Source of the DNA: Cerrena zonata
Taxonomy: Eukaryota; Basidiomycota; Agaricomycetes; Polyporales; Cerrenaceae
Reading direction: 5' to 3'
Length of the DNA: 41,137 bases
Assembly (NCBI GenBank): GCA_038087015.1
Contig: JASBNA010000136.1
Location: 1-41,137, forward strand
In this document: piece after piece, positions 10,088 through 20,662 of the stretch
Position numbering within the stretch: position 1 is the stretch's first letter
Layout of the letters: each line of letters begins with the position of its first letter
Translations under genes and position numbers: made by a program
The notes under the pieces: model-generated
The model's input: the letters and a program-made list of their open reading frames with translations, nothing else
The model's database searches: none
What the model was told of the DNA's origin: nothing

Positions 10088-10221
10088 TAATCCCCATCAA
10101 TCCCCTTGCCAAAATGAGAACCCCCATCAATCCCCATGACCAAAAAGGAAACTGCTAAGAATTCCCACTGCAATATATGTCATGATGGGGATTTGATGGG
10201 GATTGGGGGGGATTTGGGGGG
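10088..10221. other. paired C-rich and G-rich tracts, G-quadruplex potential
   Basis: At 10187-10221 the plus strand has four G runs of 4, 4, 7 and 6 with loops of 3-7 nt, a strong G4 pattern. At 10092-10135 there are four C runs (cccc, cccc, ccccc, cccc) in repeated catcaatcccc words, giving a weaker G4 pattern on the minus strand. The two tracts are related as inverted copies. No gene is visible around them. Confidence 0.6.
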
Positions 10222-10281
10222 ATTGCGACATATGCAGGCAGGGGACATACCAGAACTGCCGTGTATAGGTTGGCTGTGTTG

Positions 10282-10302
10282 GCACCTACTCAGGACCTGA
10301 GT
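10282..10302. repeat. short perfect hairpin
   Basis: cctactcag-gac-ctgagtagg: 9-bp stem with a 3-nt loop at the boundary between the G-rich region and the AT-rich block. Confidence 0.6.
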
Positions 10303-10488
10303 AGGACCGGTAATACTATCAAAAGAAGCTGTTCAATCTGTTTGTGACCTTTAAGAATAGTTGCAAGCTATTCTGAATAAATAAGATTTAGCAAACTTGC
10401 TATAACAACTTTGTGAAATAATATTATATCTAAATCAATAACACTATATAGTCAAAGTCCTTTTTCCTCAACATACTTGTTTATTATA

Positions 10489-10976
10489 TTCTGAGTATAA
10501 TACGGAATTTCTAAGCATAAAAGAGCAAAGAAACATTTCAAAAAAAATCCCAGCTTTTTGACTAGACTTTGCACTTTAAAAAATCAAAAAAGATTCAAAA
10601 TAGTGATAAAATCTTTTGTAGTTAAAGAAGATGGAAACAATCAGAATATTTGGTCTCAGAAAAACTTCTATCACTTAATCTACAGGCCTATTGACCTACT
10701 TACTAGTTCACTTATAGCTATATTAGACTGTTAGTAAGTAAGTTGATAAGTTAACAAGTTGATTTTCAGGCTGATAGACTAGTTTGTTTAGCAATAGAGA
10801 ATTTTATGAGAGCAAAGATTTTGAATCTTTTTATCTTCTTTAACTGCAAAAGATTTTATAACTATTTTGAATTTTTTTAAATCTTTCTAAATGCAAAGTT
10901 TAGTAAAAAGGCTGGGATTTTTGCTAAAATCTTTTCCTGCTCTTTTATGCTTAAAAATTCTGTATTATATCCAGTG
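10489..10976. mobile_element. foldback element 3, decayed
   Basis: Long inverted arms: the left arm around 10500-10650 (tataatacggaatttctaagcataaaagagc...) matches the reverse complement of the right arm, around 10800-10970. The right end is CCAGTG, the same terminus as elements 1 and 2; the left end (ttctgag) has lost it. Mismatches between the arms are mostly C/T and G/A transitions. No reading frame inside. Confidence 0.65.
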
Positions 10977-11106
10977 ATATTGATTAAAGCTTAATTCTTT
11001 ATGAACTTTGCAATAGCATCTAGAGTATAACTTGTTTTCAACTTAGCCAAGTCATCAAACAAATCTTATAGTCTTTCCACATAGCTATATAAAAAGATGT
11101 AGATGG

Positions 11107-11418
11107 CTATAACATGATAATGATAATCAAGTCAGTGTCTTCAATAAATTGAAAAGCTTGAGCCATAGCAGGATCATTTGATAAGCAACCAGACTTGATT
11201 TTTGAAAATTGACAGATGATGTATATTGCATTTTTAACCACACAGGTAAAAACACCTCATTTGTGGAAATCTGTAGACAATTTAGTGCAGTTGACCTTGT
11301 TAATTAAATGAGGATTGGTCATTTGAATTACAATGGGAGGTTCAGTGTTATTCGGACCAGCATTTATTTGATGCAAAAGAAGCAAATATCACTTTTGATT
11401 CTGGTTGATACATTCATA
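11107..11418 (-). pseudogene. decayed coding remnant in the AT-rich block
   Basis: One minus-strand frame reads as protein for about 100 codons (words such as INAGPNNTEPPIVIQMTNPH and KSGCLSNDPAMAQAFQFIED) but is interrupted by two TGA codons and ends at TAG. All stops within the segment are TGA, as expected from C-to-T change in CGA or G-to-A change in TGG. It may be a downstream part of the cryptic gene at 12210-12990, from which it is separated by foldback element 4. The product is not recognised. Confidence 0.35.
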
Positions 11419-11608
11419 GATTATAGTAAGATTAGAGAGAGGTGGGAATATAAGCTTTGATATATCCGCATTAGATTTCTAATTTTTTAATCAAAAAAAT
11501 GAAAGTTGTTGCAGCAACTTTCAATTTATTTTGGCTTTGAACTTGGATTTCTAATAGCAAAATATATCAGTAATAATTCTAGATTTAGACAATTAGATAA
11601 CTAATATC

Positions 11609-11698
11609 TTAGCAGCTGGTTGTTTGCCTTTTGCTTTGGCAGATTTCTTGGACTTTGTAGGTTCAGGTTTATCATCATCAAAGGCAATGAATTTAATA
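11609..11698 (-). CDS. lysine-rich exon next to foldback element 4
   Basis: Minus-strand frame with FIAFDDDKPEPTKSKKSAKA followed by KGKQPAAKIL. It ends either at a stop just after ILVI or, through a 51-nt intron (gttatc...tattag), at KSKFKAKIN. Its composition (acidic run, then K/P/A-rich) continues the style of the exon at 12210-12266, so it is probably the 3' exon of the same gene, now separated by the element at 11699-12072. The connecting splice could not be settled. Confidence 0.4.
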
Positions 11699-12072
11699 CA
11701 CTAGGCCAGAAATCAGATTCTAGGTCCAATAAAAAGTTGAAAAATCAGTTATAAAATGTAATAATTTTTAAGTAACTTTTTCAGTTAAAAAATAGGATAA
11801 AATTCTAAATTCTAATAGCATTTTGTGAATATAAGAATTAAATAAAATCTTTATAAAATATGAAGCTTAAAACTGTGAATTTGCATTCAAGACACATCTT
11901 TTTTGTGACAAAAATACAAAGTTTTAGATTTATTTTCTTCATATACAGAATGTTGCAAGAAGTTTGAATTTTATTTTATTTTATTGACTAAAAAGTTACT
12001 TGAAAATTATTACATTTTATAACTGATTTTTTACCTTTTTATTAGGCCTAGAATCTGGTTTCCGGCCCAGTG
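11699..12072. mobile_element. foldback element 4, CACTA-like MITE, 374 bp
   Basis: The left end CACTAGGCCAGAAATCAGATT and the right end, read inverted, CACTGGGCCGGAAACCAGATT differ only by A/G and T/C changes. The arms pair over about 80 bp (tcagttataaaatgtaataattttt in both). Flanking ATA (11696-11698) and ACA (12073-12075) may be a 3-bp target duplication with one transition. It is inserted inside a minus-strand transcription unit. Confidence 0.75.
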
Positions 12073-12209
12073 ACAGATTTAAATGCCTATTCAAGCAAAA
12101 TTAATATCTAATTCAGAATATAAAACTTAGAAATTACTTTTTTCTTGGTTTTTATTACCTAATGAAACTATTTAAGTTATATAAAGCTAAGAAGTAATAA
12201 AGATCTTAC

Positions 12210-12990
12210 CTTAGATTTATGAACTGGCTTGACTGGTTCTGATTTCTCAAAACTGAGAGAAATAGTCTAAAATTGAATATTAAGTATTATAAAATTGAAT
12301 ATATATTTATAGCTTTACCTTGGTGCTATCTGATTCATCCATGTCACTTTCAACATACTCCTTATCCTAGATAATCAAAGAGAATATTTACAACTATACA
12401 TAATTTATTTCAATTATTATAATAACAAACCCTAGCATCAGAGTCCTATCATTGTAATTGTTAAATATAGAATTTTTATAGCACATCTGAGACTTACATG
12501 AACATTAGGAGATGACATGAGCTGGATTCCCTGTGCCTCTAAATCCTTTACGGTCTACAATATAAAATTATTAATCTAGAAAATTAATAAGTAGAGTTGA
12601 CTTACTTTGATTTGTTTTTGTATAGCTTTTTGTACCAAATTCTCACTATCTAATATATACATTAATTAACATATGCTAGTCAGTTTTAATGTTACATACC
12701 ACTACTCTCAGAAGTCTGAAAAGATATCAGACTAAGTTAAAGTAACAAAAATCAAATAGATAACTCACATCTAAAGTTGCTGCAGCAACTTTGAAGGTAG
12801 AAGTAGAAGCTGCAGCAAAAATTGAGACAGGCTAAAAGTATATTAGAACAGATCTAAACTTTGAAAAATATAATAAGTTAATTACAGCTGAAGTTGATGC
12901 AGCAACTTTGGAAATCTGGTTGAAATTGGACTAAAATCAAGTTAACAATTAAAATAAAATAGAAAATAAAATAAAAAAACAAACAGCCAT
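12210..12990 (-). CDS. cryptic intron-dense gene, 5' nine exons
   Basis: Nine short exons keep one frame across eight GT...AG introns of 50-64 nt: 12985-12990, 12886-12930, 12769-12831, 12700-12715, 12606-12649, 12498-12554, 12431-12445, 12319-12366 and 12210-12266, 351 nt in total. The peptide starts MA-SNFNQISKVAASTSA, then PVSIFAAASTSTFKVAAATLD (first 20 residues shown separately by exon), and includes TVKDLEAQGIQLMSSPNVH, DKEYVESDMDESDSTK and TISLSFEKSEPVKPVHKSK. Eight introns of uniform size with good donors (gtaag, gtgag, gtatg) and acceptors, and no stop across all joins, make a real or recently real gene likely. The function is not recognised; it is Ser/Lys/Asp rich and looks unstructured. 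The 3' part is disturbed by foldback element 4. Confidence 0.55.
12773..12909. repeat. 20-bp palindrome, two of three copies
   Basis: AAAGTTGCTGCAGCAACTTT at 12773-12792 is a perfect palindrome. A one-arm variant lies at 12890-12909 and a third copy (GTT for GCT) at 11502-11521. Two copies fall in adjacent exons of the cryptic gene, where they encode KVAAAT and KVAAST. Confidence 0.7.
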
Positions 12991-14385
12991 TTAATTTGGG
13001 AGCTGGTTTTATTTGTTACTTGATTGGAAAGGTGGTGGTTTGAGGTCAAGTTGTACTAAATTCTTATTTAAATATTTAGGTCTATATATATAGTACCATT
13101 ACATAATCTTCCCATGACAGTTTATAAACTTATTGCAACAACACTATAACCTAGAACTACTTAGTCTATATAAACTGGTTCTAATTAAAAAACAAAACAG
13201 AAATCAGTCTAGTTATATGTCCCTCTGAAGATGTTTGTTCAAGCCATAAGTATATCAAACAACAAGCACTTCTATTTAACCAAGAAATTCCAAAATATGC
13301 TTTCAATTCCTGATATCTGTTAAGAATATCATAAACTATAGGCTCAATAGTATCTCTATATGAGCAATCTTATGCAGAAAGTAGATTATGATTAAGCATA
13401 TCTATCTGCGGGACTTGACAAAAAAAAACAAATAGGTGATCCAAGTCTAGTGATTGCTGACACCTTTGACCTTTTTGCTAATGAATGGTCCGACATTGAA
13501 AAGAAGCTCCCCGAAGTCCTCTCACGGTCTTCTAGGTACAATATGAGACAGAAACATAGCCCAAGGTAAATACAGACCGCAGTGAGATAAAAAATTGAAG
13601 TGTGTATTGTCAAACTCTGTCGAAGACACAAACATGGACGTCCGGGGTTCATGTGATTGCGGAGGAGATGACAGAAAGGAACAACTAGAACACAACCAGA
13701 ATTAATTGTTATGGTATATGTAGGAGTAAGTCGACCTGCCAAAACGACGGAAGGCATAAAATCGAGAGCAGAGCGCAATAAACGTTGAAGATGATCAAGT
13801 CGTTCATTTGGAAACCAAACAGCGAGTGAGAATTGTTGACGTTGCTTGAGGAAGGATGAACAGACCGATGATCACAGTTGCCAGTGGTCATCAGTGGGGC
13901 CGCACCAAACACAAACTAAGGCAGCGGGGGTTCGAGCTCAAGCTCAAGCTACTGTAACCGTCAGCAGCAGCACAAACCGTCAACTTGGGTTGTGCATTGT
14001 GCAGGAAGCTGTCGCGGAAAGAGCAACGAAACAGAATCGAGTCCATCTCCGATCTTCTCAGCAAGCGCTAACTTTTCATCTCGACTATATCTCATCAGAA
14101 CACAAGACAAGGCTGGACCTATTCTTGTGGTGCAAACTACCAACCTATAAGGGTCGAGAATTTATTTATAACCCAGTCCGAGGCATTCTCTAGGTGACCG
14201 GATAACAAGAAAATATTATTATTCAAGTACACGACAACATCTACGCTACAAAGAATATACAAATCAGAGTAATTAACAAGAGGGTATCAAACAAAGTAAC
14301 AGTACAACAGCGTGAATGATATGAATGGATACAAGTAGATTGAAAATGCGAGTCATAATACATTAAAGAGATGTGTAATCTTCTT
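12991..14385. other. stretch without a supported gene
   Basis: The GC content rises from the AT-rich block towards the gene-dense region at about 13,400. Reading frames of 115-128 codons exist on both strands (13392-13778 and 13846-14193) but have no convincing start, splice sites or recognisable sequence, and they overlap antisense. Treated as non-coding here. Confidence 0.4.
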
Positions 14386-17300
14386 CTATTTCGGCATTTG
14401 GAGGGCACTCATGATGGCTTCGATACCTTTCAACCCTAGAATACGGCTGTTAGCTATAGACAACATATAGACAATGAAAAAACATACCGAGGCCACCTTT
14501 AGGATAACATATATACAGCTGTCGAAGATACAAGATCAGCATCACGATGACAGCGTATCACAAAGACACCAAACACTTACAGGATCCTGTTCGATTCCAA
14601 ACTTTGACCGGAAATCGCCCTTACTCGTCAAATGGAAGGTATGCGAGATTCCATTATATGTCTTCTCTAACGTTCGCACTTTGAAGCCACCAATGTTATC
14701 GACGCTCCGCAAGCTGCCTGTCGCGCCTGCTCCGAAAGTAGCAGAACGGACACCAGCATCGCCAAGTTTCTTGATGACGTTGGCGAGGATGTACTCGATA
14801 GCTCCCAAAGGTGCGCCAGGGAACTCGAGGGCCCACTTGATTTGGAATCCGTGGATGGCAGCGAGTTGAGCGAGTACGACAAGAGCACATATCTAACATC
14901 AAAACGTTAGCGAAAGGTCCCAGACTTTGTTTATAGCACACTCACATTTCCGTCCTTGTCCACTGCATAGAAATACTTCCGATGGATCATGTCATCGAAA
15001 GGTCTGACTCCAGTCAGATGTATTTGTGTGCCCTTCCGATTCGCTGCCCATTCCTTACACCTCTCCTCGATCTTCCCTTTGATCTCTTCATCGAGCTTTC
15101 CTTCGACCTGCACGACCTTGACGCCATCTCGTTCAGCTCGGTGAATCTTTCGTCTAACCGTCTTGTCGTTGTTCGCAGGATCGACTTCGATAGGGTTCAG
15201 ACGCTCCTCTGCGACGGCGATGACTGCACTCCACCCGAGTTCCACGGCAAGGTACTTCTCAGTATCTTTGTCGATGCAACACCATACCGGTTTGAGGTTG
15301 ACGTTATCAGAGCTGAGGTGCTGGAGGAAGGCCTTGACAACGCGAGGTATTTGCTTAGATTCGCAGAGTGGATTACCGAAGGCGACTGCAAAGCCGTTCG
15401 AGGGAATATAGCCAACGGCAGAACCGGTAGCTTCATCACGCCAAACGGTCCAGGCAGGATCAATCCACGACGTATTTGTTGCATCGCCATAACGCGCAAT
15501 AAGCTGGGGCAAAGCGGGGTCAGCATGTCGTATGTAACACAAACATATACTAACTAACATTCTCCAACGGTGGAAGTTCACCGTGAGGTTGACCAGGACT
15601 GAACGTCTTTGACTCTGGTCCGTGCAAAACGGTGGCGGCAGCAGCAGCCATACTTGCTTCAGCGAGATCTTGACCGTTCATAGCGAAGCTTCTAGGATCA
15701 CGGGGGTACAAACTTGCCCATCGAATGTCGCCGAGCTTCAAGAAGAGCATAACGACACGTTCCAGACCAACGCCACCTCCACCATGCTAATGAAGTAATC
15801 AGATCAGTGAACCATCGAATGTAGAACGCAGATTTTAACTTACAGGAGGACATCCCCAGCGGAAACCGTTGACGTAATCACGCATAGTATCTGGGTCGAT
15901 ACCACAGGTGATCATTCGTTGTTCGAGGAGCGGTGCGTGATGTATACGTTGACCACCGGAAAGAACCTCTTCGCCTCGAATAAAGATATCAAAAGAATTA
16001 GAGAATTTCTACAAATAGCGGTTAGTAAATGGGTGACTGCGTAGTAAGGATGTGCTTACATCGTTCTCGGGATCGGGCATAGTGTAGAAAGGTCTAACAC
16101 TGAGAGGGAATTTATCTATAAAGATGTTAGACGAGTACCGACAGACGATATGCTGCCACTTACTGAGAATGTAATAATCCGTATTGTATTTTTCCTTGAC
16201 GAGCTGCCCCAGCTTCCTCTCAGCAGCCGTACTCAGATCATCCTCATCAGTAATATCCCTTCCATCTTCTTCTTTGTATCCAGCCTCATGCAGCATCTTG
16301 ATCCCTTCCGAGTACTGCAACCGAACGGTCTGTTCGGGGAAGACAAGATCCTCATGAGGGAAGAATCGCTTCACAATCTCGATCTACGTTTAAGGTGTAA
16401 GCAACACGTCACGAAGTATAAATAGTTGGAATGCAGCCGTACCTGATCTCTGAACTGCTCTTGGAGACCCCGGAATATAGTGAGGAACATGGCATCGATG
16501 ACGTCAAGAACCTCTTCATAATGGTTCTCGAACGCCATCTCCAGATCAAGACCGGTGAATTCCGTCAAATGACGATGAGTGTTGGAGTTCTCAGCCCGGA
16601 AAACTGTTCATAAAGATCAGCATCATCCGAATGTGGCAACGCAGTCGAAATTACGAACCTGGGCCAATCTCAAACACACGTTCCATGTCCGCAGCGATGC
16701 ACATTTGCTTTGCCAACTGCGGACTCTGCGCAAGGAAAGCAGGTCGCCGGAAGTAATCGACTTTGAAAACAGCAGCGCCGCTCTCGGTTGAACTTTCCTG
16801 GAATTTACTGGACTGAATCTCGATGAAGCCTCTATCGGTAAGTGCTTCTCTGAATAGCTTGCATACGCCGGAGTGTATTTGGAATATTGCTTGCGATGCA
16901 GGAGCCTATACACAACCGAGTGAGCAAGATCTAAATACAAAGAAAATAAATAAACGTACGCGAAGATCGAGAACACGGTTCTGGAGACGAGTACGATCAC
17001 CAACTCGGGGACCGTCTTGTTCATGGGGGCGAGAAAGGTCATCCACTTGGAATGGAAGGTGGGAGGTTGGAGCAGCAACGACGAAGAGCTAAATACTATG
17101 TAAATAAATATTACTCGAGTATGGCTATTAGAATATACCTTTTCGATCTTGATTTCGACTTCATGGATCGTTGTGCTCTTGACCTCGTGTTGGTCCTTAG
17201 GCGGCTCTTGAATGGTCCCCTCGACAAGTACGATGGACTCTCGGTTGATACCCTCTACCCAGCGGACCATATTCTCCGATACGACATTGTCTTCTTCGGT

Positions 17301-18069
17301 GAGGACACCTTGAACGGTCGTCATCTGGTACCGGAGTATAATAAAGACGATCTTGGCGCCTGTAAAAAAGGTGAGTGGAGATACGGGTTGTTTTGAGAGC
17401 GTAGGGTGACGTACTGAGGGGACGAATGTGGTGTACACGCGCACGAAATGCGACTTTGTCACCTGGCTTCTTGGTAGATATATCTCTCAAATTATCAAGA
17501 CGACGTTCGGTCTTGGTCTGAGACATGTTGATGGGGAGGTCACCGTAATGATCTTTGAGAGGATCCTATAAAAATAATAAAGATGAATTGATGGACACCA
17601 AGGCCCGAAAACTAAACGTTACCTGTGAACGGAGGCGTCTGTGCTTTTCCCTGCGGGCGCGAGCCTCTTCTTCTTCTCGCTCTTGGCGTTCAGACCGACG
17701 CTCTGCCTTGAGCTCAGTAAATGAGAGTCTGCGAGAGCGCGCGGTTCCGTCTGGTCTGGGGCGGGACTTGGAACGGGACTTGGAACGACCATGTCCGGCA
17801 GAGCGAGCTCGAGGCCGTGCTCTCGAATTGTCTCTTGAGAGGTCAGAGCTTACCCTGCCGTTTCCGAAGATGACATGACCATTGATTGATATGGGGGATG
17901 ATTGCCTCTTGAACTCGACCTCATCGTGACTCGGGGTATGTCCAGAGGAGGAATCCGAGTGTACACTGGGTACGATCTTGGATAAAGCTTTTCTGATGGT
18001 AGACATTACCAGACTATTATTTCTGCTGTGAGGTCCAGAACGGACGGGTGAAGTGCCGTTAGCAGTCAT
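14386..18069 (-). CDS. erdS: ErdS: aspartyl-tRNA synthetase fused to DUF2156, ergosteryl-3beta-O-aspartate synthase
   Basis: Fourteen exons (17623-18069, 17415-17565, 17139-17359, 16960-17088, 16659-16905, 16443-16603, 16164-16383, 16060-16115, 15844-16008, 15559-15786, 14946-15503, 14581-14892, 14488-14518, 14386-14435) sum to 2976 nt, an intact 991-residue protein. Residues 1-149 are an Arg/Ser-rich extension. [11 protein letters not shown] begins the class IIb AspRS part: OB-fold anticodon domain about 175-310, motif 2 with F400-R401-A-E403, and motif 3 GGVGLER at 603-609. After a linker, residues 676-991 form a DUF2156 (acyl-CoA N-acyltransferase-like) domain with [32 protein letters not shown] and the ending [14 protein letters not shown]. 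In fungi this fusion (ErdS) charges tRNA-Asp and transfers Asp to the 3beta-OH of ergosterol. The start could also be Met22. A separate housekeeping AspRS would be expected elsewhere. Confidence 0.93.
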
Positions 18070-18230
18070 GTTGAGAGGTGGAATGCAAGGAAGAGGGAAA
18101 GGGGAGGGACTTACGTTGGTGTCTAATAAAGACGGAGAAAGTAGGATCGGCTTGCGAGCTTACGAGGACGCTGAGTGTGAGGGAATGGATGAAAATGAGA
18201 TAGGTGTAGAGGAGGTTTGACAAATCCGCG

Positions 18231-18645
18231 CTACTGCTTGTCCGCCTTGATATCTTCAAACGTCACCTCCAATGACACTACGTCATACTTCCTCATCCTC
18301 CTCTTCTCCTCGCACATGTCGCTGCGCTCGTCACCTACACCACTCGATGATTCGCTCGTCGCTTTCCAGCGAGCTTCCAGGCCATCACTATGTCGAGAAT
18401 CTCCTGAAAAAAACAAAAGTAGAACTGGATTAGACGAGGCCTACTATCGTGAATGAAGACAAGATCGGGCGTCCCACTAACATTCCCGATTGTTTCGGTT
18501 CCGATCGTTTGACTAAACAAGCATGACTAATCCTCCTAGATCTTAGATTCCATGTCTCGAGTTTGTTCCTTACCTTTCCAGCATTTGATTTATTTGCAAC
18601 GCTCGATTTGTGAAAAGACGTCATTTCGCATTCTATAGCGTACAA
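18231..18645 (-). CDS. possible small gene upstream of erdS
   Basis: A plausible start (MTSFHKSSVANKSNAGK, ATG near 18625) is followed by a good donor (gtaagg). A later frame after a T-rich acceptor (ttttttttcag) reads GDSRHSDGLEARWKATSES, RSDMCEEKRRMRKYDVVSLE and VTFEDIKADKQ before a stop at 18231. I could not join the exons in one phase, so the model is incomplete. The product is not recognised. It is on the same strand as erdS, within 200 bp upstream of its ATG. Confidence 0.3.
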
Positions 18646-18861
18646 CTACTCGCCCTTTATCGCTTTACTTTCTAACCATATTTTTAGAAGCTAATCACAT
18701 GGCTTTTTGCAGGATAAGCAACGTCGGGCAACAACACAGTCTCGCGGGAACTCATCCTGAACACACCCCTGTCTCTTTCTAGATCCGTCTCGTACCGTCC
18801 TTTTACAGATCCTCTAGTCTAACCAAACCTACTCCCAGTTCCAATTCCCCGTTGACTCAGC

Positions 18862-19881
18862 ATGCTTCCGGTAATCGCCATTATCGCCCCGGGCGCAATG
18901 GGCTCTGCCGTAGCAAAACGTCTAACCACCGCAGGTCTCACCGTCCTTACAAACCTAGATGGTCGCTCTCCCGCTTCTCGTTCACGAGCACACGATGCTG
19001 GCATGCAAGATGTCCCCTTTTCTGACATCCCCCTCAAAGCAAACTGGGTCCTGAGCATCCTCCCTCCAAGCGATGCCCCCGCTTTCGCTCAGAAACTCTA
19101 TGACGCGTACACACAATCTACTGTCCAGCGCCCACTTGCGTTTGCAGATTGCAACGCCGTCAGTCCAGAAACGGTAAAAGGCATCGCTCAAACGTTCAGC
19201 GGCACGAATATCAAGTTTATAGATGCCGGGATCGTCGGTGGTCCTCCTAAAGGCGATTATGATCCCGTCTTTTACGCCTCGGCCAGCCCGGAAGACGCAT
19301 CTCTACTAGACGAATTTGTAGGGCTCTCCAAGTATGGCTTGAAGGTGTCTGCTTTACGTGGCGAAGGAGCCGGCATCGGCGATGCCAGTGCACTCAAGAT
19401 GTCGTATGCGGTAATAATGAATCTCGAATGCTTCATGAAGCGTACAAGCTGACTCGCTCGCTAATAAAGGGCATCTCGAAAGGATTCACTGGATTGTGCG
19501 CGACTATGATTCTAGGTGAATCTACTCCATACCTGATAAACTAGAGAGCTCAGACCTTGGATAGCTGCACACGCATCATCCCCAGCAACCTCCCAAGCCC
19601 TTCTGCACGAACTCGCCTCTTCTCAACCATTCGTCCTCCAACGTATCGCCGGTAGTATACCCACCATGCTTCCCAAAGCCTATCGTTGGGTAGGCGAAAT
19701 GGAAGAAATCTCACAGTTCGTGGGCAGCGGAGAAGGTCAAATCCATGCAGGACTAGCAAGATTATATGAGCGTGTCGAGAAGAGTCTCAACGCAGGAGAA
19801 GGAGATGAAGCAGGAGAGGATGTTCGAGTATTAAAGAAGTTTGTAGAAGATGCAAAGAAGACTATCGAGAAGAAGCAATAG
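18862..19881 (+). CDS. 6-phosphogluconate dehydrogenase-like NAD(P)-binding protein
   Basis: Three exons (18862-19410, 19470-19515, 19565-19881) give 303 residues. The N-terminus has a Rossmann fold opening IAIIAPGAMGSAVAKRL (GxxGxxxA type), then NWVLSILPPSDAPAFA and FADCNAVSPETVKGIA. FIDAGIVGGPPKGDYDP follows, which corresponds to the substrate-loop region of the beta-hydroxyacid dehydrogenase superfamily. The C-terminal helical part (GISKGFTGLCATMIL, then AAHASS...) resembles the DUF1932 domain found in this family in fungi. A cytosolic oxidoreductase is likely; the substrate is unknown. It is transcribed divergently from erdS, with about 790 bp between the starts. Confidence 0.8.
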
Positions 19882-20662
19882 GTAAGTAACAATTCATGTT
19901 GATTTTTCAACGAAATACTCACTTCAACTATCGATACCATCCAACAACATTCATTGCGTCCTTTGTACTGCGCTTTACCTGTGCGCAACGATCACCACGT
20001 CTTCAGAATACCCTCTGTCGACAAAGTCAATTGTAATATCACGTCACATAAAACAGCAAGACTTAACCCGTATGAAGCAGCCGTCTAACTTGAAGGGACT
20101 CGGGTTTCTAACCATCAAGAACAATGAATGTCAACTCCAATTTCCTCTTGTTCCACAAGATATTCAGACCTGTCAGCGCTCTTAGATCTCTAACCCAGAT
20201 ATGAACGTCGTTCTCACAATGCGGAAAAGGAGGCCACTCGGGATAACCAGAAGGGAGGCTCCTCTCTGACAGCTTTTCAACACAGTAAAAAGGTAAACCC
20301 CGCTCGCTATGTTTGTGTTTAACTCGGATATGGTATGTTCTCGATTATGATTCGAAATTTATCGCTCACTGCGCAGCCCATGTTGCAATCCATGCATCAC
20401 CTTTGAGTATATAATGTGAACGTGTTCCGCGAGAATCTTGCTTGACCGTTGTTCATTTCAGTGGCTGCGGCATTTTCCGACTCGGGTGGCCACTCGTCTT
20501 TTTCCTGTCGAAACGTTCAACCACGGCTCTAATTTCCTGACCTAAGGCCATTTTGGCCCGCCCTGGACACGTAAATATACAGTGGCGAACTCGCGATTAT
20601 GAACGCATCCTGTCTCTTCCTCTTTCGTGCCTCGCCTTCTAGCTCTCAACGACCTTCACGCC
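19882..20662. other. intergenic region
   Basis: Between two plus-strand genes. I see no further gene, RNA or repeat. Confidence 0.4.

Noticed and set aside
9445..10173. Minus-strand frames of 100-170 codons with repeated CPSCHVPLLSCA peptides
   Set aside because: They are translations of the 16-bp and degenerate minisatellite. All three frames are open because of composition.
11107..13030. A retrotransposon or DNA transposase gene in the AT-rich block
   Set aside because: No reverse transcriptase, integrase or DDE-like motif could be read in any frame. Only foldback elements and the small-exon gene are supported.
13392..14193. Reading frames of 115-128 codons on opposite strands
   Set aside because: No recognisable sequence, no splice context and mutual antisense overlap; left as non-coding.
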